64,000 nt of DNA, taken from assembly GCF_002591895.1 (NCBI RefSeq), contig NZ_NISX01000014.1:2719-66718 (forward strand), given 5' to 3'. Every line of letters starts with the position of its first letter. The first letter of the stretch is position 1. Of this stretch, positions 57,888-64,000 are shown in pieces. The DNA comes from Lacimicrobium alkaliphilum (GTDB lineage: Bacteria; Pseudomonadota; Gammaproteobacteria; Enterobacterales; Alteromonadaceae). The notes below the pieces were generated by a model. That model was not told the origin of the DNA and made no database searches. It saw only the letters and a list, made by a program, of their open reading frames with translations. The translations under genes and the position numbers were made by a program.

Positions 57888-58901
57888 ATGATCACTAACA
57901 ATCAACATTTTAAATCCCTGATGGCGCCCTACACGGAGGCCATGTACAACTTTTCTCTCGATACGCTGGTGCGTATTAGCCAGGATCTGTTTCACCCGGC
58001 CGCAAGCATCAATTTTTGCGTGCCATTTGACTCGATGACCGGAGCCAGCACCTTACTGGAAAACGTCTACGAACCCTTGTCTAAAGCTGTTCCCGATCTG
58101 GAGCGGCGCGATACCATCGCTGTTGCTGGTGAAGATGGGCAGGGGCAGCAATGGGTTGGTTATTGCGGCTATTACACGGGGCTGTTTAATGCACCCTGGT
58201 TAGGTATTCCTGCGACCGGCCAGCAAATGCATATGCGCTTCCATGAGTTCTACCGGTTTGAAGACAATAAAGTGGTTGAGGTACAGGCTATCTGGGACCT
58301 GCCGGAGCTGATGATGCAGGCTAACGCCTGGCCCATGTCCCCAAGTTTGGGGCGTGAATGGCACGTTCCGGCCCCGAAAACGCAGGATGGCATACAGGAA
58401 AGAGAAGAGGATCCCGCGTTAACACAACAAAGCCATCAGCTGGTGGAGGCTATGTTAAAAAGCCTGGGCAAATATGCCGAGGGAGGTGTGGACGCCATGC
58501 AACTGGAACAATACTGGCACCCGAAAGCCAGTTGGTACGGGCCCTCTGGCATTGGCACCGGGCGTGGTATCCGGGGCTTTCGTCAGGTTCATCAGAGGGC
58601 TTTTTTACAAGGTATGCCAGATCGCAACGGCGATCCTGACAACGGTCATTTATTTTCCCAGAACAATTATGTGGCTTTTACCGGCTGGCCGGGTATGCAT
58701 ATGACCATCTCTGAGGATGGCTGGCTGGGTATTCCTCCGGTCAACAAAAGAATCACCATGCGCAGTCTGGATTTCTGGCGCAACGAGAAGGGTATGATAC
58801 GTGAAAACTGGGTGCTGATTGATCTGCTTCACGTCTATCGGCAAATCGGGGTGGATGTGCTTGCCCGATTACGCCAACTGGTAGATAACAAACGTTGCTG
58901 A
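57888..58901 (+). CDS. SnoaL/NTF2-like two-domain protein D
   Basis: A 337-residue protein with two NTF2-type barrels, paralogous to SnoaL A (47434-48429) across its length. Shared blocks: YYTGLFNAPWLGIPATGQ and RFEDNKVVEV in domain 1; SWYGPSGIGTGRG, AFTGWPG, GWLGIPPVNKR, RENWVLID and DVLARLRQL in domain 2. In this family pocket histidines and acids act on small hydroxylated or cyclic compounds, but no reaction is known for this branch. AGAGGG (57876-57881) precedes the ATG. It lies 18 bp after the cupin. Confidence 0.8.
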   Translation: MITNNQHFKSLMAPYTEAMYNFSLDTLVRISQDLFHPAASINFCVPFDSMTGASTLLENVYEPLSKAVPDLERRDTIAVAGEDGQGQQWVGYCGYYTGLFNAPWLGIPATGQQMHMRFHEFYRFEDNKVVEVQAIWDLPELMMQANAWPMSPSLGREWHVPAPKTQDGIQEREEDPALTQQSHQLVEAMLKSLGKYAEGGVDAMQLEQYWHPKASWYGPSGIGTGRGIRGFRQVHQRAFLQGMPDRNGDPDNGHLFSQNNYVAFTGWPGMHMTISEDGWLGIPPVNKRITMRSLDFWRNEKGMIRENWVLIDLLHVYRQIGVDVLARLRQLVDNKRC

Positions 58902-58963
58902 CATGGCCGCTGAGGTCAGGATAGGGCTGGCCTTAAAAGTGCGTCTATTATCCCCCGGAGGTA

Positions 58964-59575
58964 ATGCCTTTGCTCTTCCCTCGCATGTATTCCACGCTGG
59001 AGGAAGCTTTCGCCCTGTTGCTGGCCGCCATGCTGCTCTCGCTGGGAGTAACCTTCTTTGAGGCCAGCAGTGCTATCAGCGGTGGCCTGACAGGCCTGAC
59101 CATGCTGTTGGTTGATTATGTGCCGGTAAGTTTTGGTACTCTGCTGGTGATATTGAACCTGCCCTTTTATCTGCTGGCTTATTTCAGGATCGGCAAAGTC
59201 GTTGCCTTTAAAAGCGTGTTCTGTTCCTCGCTGGTGTCTTTGTGTGTGGATCACATGTGGAGTGTGTTGGATATTGCTTATATTCATCCTCTTTATGCGG
59301 CCGTTGCCGGCGGGATGTTATTCGGATGCGGCCTGCTGATACTGCTGCGCCACAACGGCTCTCTGGGTGGTTTCACCATCCTCGCGATGTATATGGAAAG
59401 GCGCTGGAGCATTCATATTGGCCGGACGCAGCTTATAATTGACATCCTGATAATAAGTCTTAGTTATATTCACGCTTCGCTGATGGGGCTGATATTGTCC
59501 TGCCTTGCGGTTAGTTTGCTTAATCTGGTGATTATACTTAATCACAAACCCCGCGGTTACCGGGGGATTGGCTAG
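58964..59575 (+). CDS. YitT-like inner membrane protein
   Basis: A protein of about 203 residues with five or six membrane segments, resembling the YitT/DUF161 group (EEAFALLLAAMLLSLGVTFF, SAISGGLTGLTMLLVDY with the usual SGG-TG motif, HNGSLGGFTILAMYMERRWS). Members are of unknown function, possibly transporters. The strong GGAGG (58957-58961) is too close to the ATG at 58964 but well spaced for TTG 58970, which may be the true start. It is the last gene of the rightward operon, 62 bp after SnoaL D. Confidence 0.75.
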   Translation: MPLLFPRMYSTLEEAFALLLAAMLLSLGVTFFEASSAISGGLTGLTMLLVDYVPVSFGTLLVILNLPFYLLAYFRIGKVVAFKSVFCSSLVSLCVDHMWSVLDIAYIHPLYAAVAGGMLFGCGLLILLRHNGSLGGFTILAMYMERRWSIHIGRTQLIIDILIISLSYIHASLMGLILSCLAVSLLNLVIILNHKPRGYRGIG

Positions 59576-59582
59576 GGAAGAT

Positions 59583-60392
59583 CTATGGTATCCGCTCGAT
59601 TTCAGCGAAATAGAGCCGTTCACTTTGTTGCTGCAACTCATCAATATGCTGGCGGGTAGCCAGTTCATTGGCAACTTTGTCAAATTGAGAGAACAGATGC
59701 TGGCAAGGGGAACGTTCAGAAAAGCTAAAGTGTACGGTGTTGGCACCCAATGAAAAGGGCGAGACAGTCAGTTGATCCTGAATACCCATCCTGGCCAGGT
59801 GGGCCTGGCCGTCATGTAAAGCCGATACAGCAAAATCAAATTTTCCCTGCAGCACTGCACCCAGCATGGCAAAATTATCTTTAAATTCCTGAGTCGTGGC
59901 CAGGCGTCGTATCTTTCGATCCAGTCTGTCACCGTAGCTGGCTCCGGCGGGAACAACGCCCTTTAATCCTTCTATATCTGCCAGCCTGGTAATAATGCCT
60001 TGATACTTTACCGGATAAAAAATTCGAATATCGTTAGTAAACAGTGCCTTTGACATCAACCAGTTTTGTTCCCGATACTGATTTGAATAGTGACCGATGA
60101 TTAAATCGACTTTACCCATTTCCAGCCACAACTGTGCTCGTTTCCAGGGTAGTGGCCGGACGAAACTCAGTTCTACCGATAACTCCCTGGCGGTCTGCAG
60201 AAGCAATTCTACAGCGATGCCACTGATTCTGGAGGTATCTGAAGGGACGGCAAATGAGACCGGAAACCAGTTCTCACTGACGACCGCTTTTAACTGTTCA
60301 CAAGTCTGCCGTGCCTGAACCTCCGGCTGGATGGCACAGAGGCCCAATGATGCCAGGGTGAATGTCAGAAAACACTTAAGCTGCTTTGCCAT
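59583..60392 (-). CDS. Periplasmic solute-binding-like protein, island edge
   Basis: A 269-residue exported binding protein (signal peptide FLTFTLASLGLCAIQPEVQA; then NWFPVSFAVPSDTSRISGIA, PLPWKRAQLWLEMGKVDLII, GKFDFAVSALHDGQAHLARM), matching the family 3 fold. No ABC partner genes are present. It converges on the YitT-like gene with an 8-bp gap. ATG 60392 is chosen for the signal peptide; an upstream in-frame ATG at 60455 would add 21 residues before it. It may sense a ligand or be an orphan like the gene at 38246-39127. Confidence 0.75.
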   Translation of the reverse strand: MAKQLKCFLTFTLASLGLCAIQPEVQARQTCEQLKAVVSENWFPVSFAVPSDTSRISGIAVELLLQTARELSVELSFVRPLPWKRAQLWLEMGKVDLIIGHYSNQYREQNWLMSKALFTNDIRIFYPVKYQGIITRLADIEGLKGVVPAGASYGDRLDRKIRRLATTQEFKDNFAMLGAVLQGKFDFAVSALHDGQAHLARMGIQDQLTVSPFSLGANTVHFSFSERSPCQHLFSQFDKVANELATRQHIDELQQQSERLYFAEIERIP

Positions 60393-60458
60393 CTTTTGCA
60401 CTTGTTTTAGCCAATATGCCTTAGCATAGATTACCTGAGTATAAAAAGGGGGCACTTT

Positions 60459-60530
60459 CTAAACCTTCTTGCGGGCTGTGGCTTCGCCGATACCGCTTGA
60501 GGCACCGGTAATCAATATCACTTTAGACAT
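60459..60530 (-). pseudogene. SDR 5'-end stub (dead fragment)
   Basis: Twenty-three codons reading MSKVILITGASSGIGEATAR then KKV and a stop. The first 21 residues match the intact SDR at 43830-44504 with one difference (Ile for Met). Homology ends at codon 21 and the frame closes at once, so no product is expected. The ribosome binding site CAGGAGCCAA is kept. It marks the right edge of the island. Confidence 0.85.
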
Positions 60531-60543
60531 ACTTGGCTCCTGT
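60468..60543. repeat. 76-bp direct repeat, right copy (island boundary)
   Basis: It matches 44442-44517 in the same orientation at 71 of 76 positions. Left of it lies island sequence; right of it is DNA that continues to the small exported protein gene. The two copies enclose about 15.95 kb. Confidence 0.85.
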
Positions 60544-60684
60544 AAATAAATTCCTTTAAAGGGTGGCATAAGTCTGAAGGAGGGAAGGACACCAGGTCGG
60601 GGTAAATGAGAAGAGCGCAAAGAATACCCGAGGTGCAGTGCCGGTAAGATCGTACCTGACCGCACTGCGTCTTCGGGATTAACC

Positions 60685-61017
60685 TTACAGTAAGCTGAAT
60701 ATCTCCTTCAGTACTATTTTGGCGTCGCCTCTTGGCAGACAGGCCCGCATTGCGTCTTTTACGAACAGCAGTCGCTCAGTCTCAACATTGTCGGTGATAA
60801 TTTCTTTGTCACCGCGCAGGATGCGGGTGCTGCAGTTGATACTATCAGAGCCGTTTTCTGTGTAATGTACTTCAACTTTATCCGTGATCCTGACCAGCAT
60901 CTGATAGGGATAATCCTGCTCCGTCAGAAAGGTATTCTGATTGACTTCCTGTGCCAGAGTTATGGGTGTATGGGAAGTCAGTAGTAGTAACAAAATGACA
61001 TAATATGCACTTTTCAT
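60685..61017 (-). CDS. Small exported protein, family not recognised
   Basis: A 110-residue protein with a clear signal peptide (MKSAYYVILLLLLTSHTPIT, cut near ALAQE), so periplasmic or secreted. The mature part has two cysteines (DSINCSTRIL and MRACLPRGDA) that could form a disulfide, and mixed strand/helix character. I do not recognise the family. AAACATCC-type sequence upstream gives a usable ribosome site. A palindrome (61098-61114) lies about 80 bp upstream, between it and the LysR gene on the same strand, so it may be a LysR target. Confidence 0.7.
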   Translation of the reverse strand: MKSAYYVILLLLLTSHTPITLAQEVNQNTFLTEQDYPYQMLVRITDKVEVHYTENGSDSINCSTRILRGDKEIITDNVETERLLFVKDAMRACLPRGDAKIVLKEIFSLL

Positions 61018-61097
61018 AGAAACATCCTTTGGTTATGAGGCGTTTCAAATGTAGAGTGGTAGGTGAAATCAGTAAAACTAAAAGCATTTATTTGTAC

Positions 61098-61114
61098 ATT
61101 AAGAAAATCTTAAT
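61098..61114. promoter_or_regulatory. Palindrome after lysR, before the small exported protein
   Basis: ATTAAGAAAATCTTAAT has 7-bp perfect arms around AAA and contains the T-N11-A spacing of LysR operators. It closely resembles TTAAGAAATTCTTAA at 62165-62179 on the other side of the LysR gene. Confidence 0.55.
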
Positions 61115-61116
61115 GG

Positions 61117-62100
61117 TTAAATTTTAAGATGTTCCAGGGTGTCCCTGATACAGCCTTGCGATTCATTTTCAGACTCTGACGGTTCTGCTTTCATATCCCG
61201 GGGATCCAGTACCTGTAAAATAAAATCTTTCAATGCCAGTGTTACCTCGCTGGCCGATGAATTCAGCATCAGGCTGGTTTGTGCGTTGCCAATTTCAGGT
61301 AAACGATTTGTATGTCCGAGCTTTTTCAATGGTGGCTTAACCAGGCTTTCGGGCACAGCCGCAACAGCCAGATCGGCCATCACTGCAGCCAGCTGGCCGG
61401 TACAGTTTTCGCTGGAGTAGGCGATGCGATAATCGATACCCGCCTCGTCCAGCGCCTCAAGGGCTAATGTGCGCCAGGGGCAGCCATGCTCCGCCAACGC
61501 CAGCGGCAGAGATGACTGATGTATAACGTTGCTGTTCTTATTGACGGCCCACACCAGTTTCTCCAGGCGCACAGTTTTGAGTATCGTATCGGGTGTGACA
61601 TGCAGATTATGAGATACCAGAGCGAGGTCGATTTCACCATTTTCAAAGCGTTGTTTAATCTCAATACTTTTGCCTAACACCACATCCACCTGTACCGATG
61701 GATGTGATTTGGCAAATTGCGAGAGGATAGCGGGCAGTTCATGGGTGCCATACTGCTCTGGCATACCTAAGGTCACTTTGCCGTTCAATCTGGGGCACAG
61801 AAACTGACTCACGAGCTCTTCATTGAGTTTAAGCAGTTGCCTGCTGTATCTGAGCAATAGTTCGCCGTCAGGGGTCAGTGCAATGGAACGCGACATTCGC
61901 TCCAGCAGTTTGCGCTGTAAAACTTCTTCTAACTTTTTTACCTGCATGCTGATGGCAGCCGGGGTGCGAAATACGATTCTTGCGGCTTTGGTCATACTGC
62001 CGGTTTCCGCAATTGCCACAAAGCTTCTGAGCATATCAGGATCCAGGGTGGGCAATACGGCGCTGCGGCAAGTTTGTGTTGAGGGCGTTGTGGTGCTCAT
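61117..62100 (-). CDS. LysR-family transcriptional regulator
   Basis: A 327-residue LysR-type regulator. The winged helix-turn-helix is MLRSFVAIAETGSMTKAARI then TPAAISMQVKKLEEVLQRKL (about residues 23-75). The effector domain follows (GKVTLGMPEQYGTHELPAIL, LALVSHNLHVTPDTILKTVR, YSSENCTGQLAAVMADLAVA). It carries N- and C-terminal extensions of about 20 and 25 residues. Target genes are not certain; the similar palindromes upstream and downstream suggest autoregulation and control of the small exported protein. Confidence 0.92.
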   Translation of the reverse strand: MSTTTPSTQTCRSAVLPTLDPDMLRSFVAIAETGSMTKAARIVFRTPAAISMQVKKLEEVLQRKLLERMSRSIALTPDGELLLRYSRQLLKLNEELVSQFLCPRLNGKVTLGMPEQYGTHELPAILSQFAKSHPSVQVDVVLGKSIEIKQRFENGEIDLALVSHNLHVTPDTILKTVRLEKLVWAVNKNSNVIHQSSLPLALAEHGCPWRTLALEALDEAGIDYRIAYSSENCTGQLAAVMADLAVAAVPESLVKPPLKKLGHTNRLPEIGNAQTSLMLNSSASEVTLALKDFILQVLDPRDMKAEPSESENESQGCIRDTLEHLKI

Positions 62101-62164
62101 GATATTGGCCTGTTGTGAACAGATAAACAGGGCCTGTTCGCAACAGGCCCTGTTTACTTTAACA

Positions 62165-62179
62165 TTAAGAAATTCTTAA
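62165..62179. promoter_or_regulatory. Palindrome upstream of lysR
   Basis: TTAAGAAATTCTTAA is a perfect 15-bp palindrome with central A and T-N11-A form, 65 bp before the LysR start and 65 bp from the P-type ATPase stop. It is a likely LysR binding site. Confidence 0.55.
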
Positions 62180-62243
62180 CTCTATAGTTCGCTTTATCAG
62201 ATTAACTTAATCAATTACGAACAGTCTGGGCTGTTATCTCTGT

Positions 62244-64000
62244 TCAGTACTGACTTTTAAAACCTCTCAACCTTAACGCATTGGTCAGCACAAACACACT
62301 GGACAAGGCCATGGCCCCTGCCGCCAGCATGGGTGAAAGCAGGATACCAAACCACGGATACAACAGGCCCGCAGCCACCGGAATTAAAGCGGCGTTGTAG
62401 GCAAAGGCCCAGAACAGATTCTGGCGTATATTGCGTAATGTGGCACGACTGATGGCAAAGGCATTAACTACACCACGCAGATCATCGCGCATCAGCACCA
62501 CATCGGCTGACTCAATGGCTACATCGGTACCTGTGCCAACGGCAATCCCCACATCAGCCTCGGCCAGGGCCGGGGCATCATTAATGCCATCGCCCACAAA
62601 CGCGAGCTGGCCATATCTCTGGCGCAGTTGTTTAACTGCTTCGACTTTACCGTCCGGCATTACCTCGGCCATCACATCATCAATACCCAGCTTTTTGGCA
62701 ATAGCCTCGGCAGTACGGCGGTTATCACCAGTTACCATGGCCACTTTCAGCCCAAGCTGATGAAATGCTTTTACTGCTTCAACGGAGCCTTCGCGCAGGG
62801 TATCTGCCACTGCGATAACGGCAACAGTTTTGCCATCAACAGCGACATACAGCGGTGTTTTACCCTCACCGGCGAGTTTGTCGGCGGTGTCTTTAAATGC
62901 ACCAAGTTCATAACCCAGTTTTTGCAGGTAGCGATCTGCGCCGATCTCCAGACGATGACCTTCAGTTTGTGCCTGCACGCCCATGCCGGCGTGGGTGTTA
63001 AAATCGCTGATTGGTGGCAATGACAGTTCCCGCTCTTTTGCGGCTCTGACAATGGCCTCGGCGATAGGATGCTCAGAGTTATCTTCAATCGCGGCCACCA
63101 TCGCCAGTAACGCGTTTTCGTCCGTATCTTCGGCCACCTCGAAATCGGTCATTTCCGGTTTGCCTTTGGTCAGGGTGCCGGTTTTATCCAGCGCGATAAC
63201 CGAGGCGCTGCGCAGCGTTTGCAGGGCCTCGCCTTTGCGGAACAGTACGCCATTTTCAGCTGCACGCCCGGTTCCCACCATAATCGAAACCGGCGTGGCC
63301 AGGCCCATGGCACAGGGGCAGGCAATAATCAGTACCGCGACGGCATTGACCAGCGCAAAGGTCAGCGCCGGGGATGGCCCCAGCCATAACCAGAGGGCAA
63401 AGGTCAGCAGGGCCATACATATCACCACAGGCACAAAAACCGAAGTCACTTTATCAACCAGCGCCTGAACCGGTAACCGCGTGCCCTGAGCCTGTTCCAC
63501 CATACGGATGATCTGTGCCAGTACGCTGTCGGCGCCCACTTTGGTGGCGGTAACAGTCAGGGCACCATTTTTATTGACGGTACCGCCAACCACCTGATCA
63601 CCAGTGTGTTTTTCCACTGGCACCGGCTCACCGGTGAGCATAGACTCATCCACCCAGGAACTGCCCTCGGTCACATCGCCATCCACCGGAATACGCTCAC
63701 CGGGCCTGACGATCACCTGATCATCTTTGACCAGTTCTTCAAGGGCAATATCCTTAATCTCGCCGCTGCGTTTAACCCGTGCGGTTTTTGCCTGCATACC
63801 GACTAAGCGCCTTATAGCGTCGCCAGTGCGCCCTTTAGCGCGCGCCTCAAGAAATCGGCCAAGCAGGATCAGGGTGACGATCACCGCCGCCGCCTCAAAA
63901 TACACATTCCGGGTTCCTGCGGGTAACCATTGAGGTAGAAACAGCGCCACCGATGAAAACAACCAGGCGGCTGAGGTACCCAGCGCCACCAGTGAGTTCA
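62244..64000 (-). CDS. Copper-type P1B ATPase (partial, 5' end outside the window)
   Basis: At least 585 residues of a heavy-metal P-type ATPase; the frame runs off the window edge at 64000, so the metal-binding N-terminus and first membrane segments are missing. Seen: TGE in [15 protein letters not shown], the metal-site CPC in [18 protein letters not shown], the phosphorylation site [16 protein letters not shown] in [10 protein letters not shown], and the hinge [20 protein letters not shown]. The CPC and the N-S-L-V-A-L-G-T-S start of the visible part are typical of Cu(I) exporters of the CopA type. A GTG at 63989 is not the true start. Confidence 0.95.
   Translation of the reverse strand, partial: NSLVALGTSAAWLFSSVALFLPQWLPAGTRNVYFEAAAVIVTLILLGRFLEARAKGRTGDAIRRLVGMQAKTARVKRSGEIKDIALEELVKDDQVIVRPGERIPVDGDVTEGSSWVDESMLTGEPVPVEKHTGDQVVGGTVNKNGALTVTATKVGADSVLAQIIRMVEQAQGTRLPVQALVDKVTSVFVPVVICMALLTFALWLWLGPSPALTFALVNAVAVLIIACPCAMGLATPVSIMVGTGRAAENGVLFRKGEALQTLRSASVIALDKTGTLTKGKPEMTDFEVAEDTDENALLAMVAAIEDNSEHPIAEAIVRAAKERELSLPPISDFNTHAGMGVQAQTEGHRLEIGADRYLQKLGYELGAFKDTADKLAGEGKTPLYVAVDGKTVAVIAVADTLREGSVEAVKAFHQLGLKVAMVTGDNRRTAEAIAKKLGIDDVMAEVMPDGKVEAVKQLRQRYGQLAFVGDGINDAPALAEADVGIAVGTGTDVAIESADVVLMRDDLRGVVNAFAISRATLRNIRQNLFWAFAYNAALIPVAAGLLYPWFGILLSPMLAAGAMALSSVFVLTNALRLRGFKSQY

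Noticed and set aside
51634-60028. Extra TTCGAA occurrences at 51634-51639, 54739-54744 and 60023-60028.
   Set aside because: They are inside coding sequences and lack the GAC/GTC flanks of the operator motif, so they look like chance.

Overview
The window reads as chromosome from a marine-type gammaproteobacterium, most likely of the order Alteromonadales. The evidence is the gene order around queA-tgt-yajC-secDF, suhB, trmJ-cysE-iscR and ndk-rlmN-pilW-rodZ-ispG-hisS-yfgM-bamB-der, together with a TonB-dependent receptor and dense families of intergenic inverted repeats. Genus is not claimed. No rRNA, tRNA, CRISPR array, integrase or transposase gene was found.

Layout. 0.1-7.4 kb: a YeeN-type YebC protein, a rhomboid protease, then a leftward operon equivalent to E. 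coli yjfIJKLMC (DUF2170, PspA/IM30, DUF2491, DUF350, DUF1190, glutathionylspermidine-synthase-like ligase) with a two-TM potassium channel inserted. 7.5-9.6 kb: a small DUF6471 protein and a chemotaxis receptor. 9.8-15.6 kb: queuosine tRNA modification (queA, tgt) and the Sec accessory complex (yajC, secD, secF). 15.9-18.5 kb: suhB, trmJ, cysE and a broken AraC-type regulator. 18.9-27.7 kb is the iron-sulfur region: iscR-iscS rightward, a repeat-filled gap where iscU-iscA-hscBA-fdx would be expected, and a convergent SUF operon read sufB-C-D-S-A-T-E. Sites resembling IscR type 1 operators lie before iscR and before sufB, so one regulator probably controls both arms.

28.0-38.1 kb is a conserved housekeeping block: ndk, rlmN, pilW, rodZ, ispG, hisS, yfgM, bamB, der and a small histidine phosphatase. 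38.2-44.5 kb holds a periplasmic binding protein, xseA, an active/inactive pair of M16 peptidases and an SDR oxidoreductase.

44.5-60.5 kb is an accessory catabolic island of about 16 kb. It encodes a TonB-dependent receptor, a sodium:solute symporter, four two-domain SnoaL/NTF2-like proteins, an HpcH/HpaI-type aldolase, an alpha/beta hydrolase, a LacI-family regulator, a histidinol-dehydrogenase-like enzyme of the HpsN kind, an SDR, a two-cupin protein, a YitT-like membrane protein and a periplasmic binding protein. A 12-16 bp palindrome centred on TTCGAA precedes the receptor and sits in both divergent promoter regions, and probably is the LacI operator. The island is bracketed by 76-bp imperfect direct repeats of the 5' end of an SDR gene: one copy belongs to the intact gene at 43.8-44.5 kb, the other is a dead 23-codon stub at 60.5 kb. 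I could not match this gene set to a pathway I know, so it is the best candidate here for an undescribed system.

60.7-64.0 kb: a small exported protein, a LysR-type regulator flanked by two similar palindromes, and a copper-type P1B ATPase cut by the window edge.
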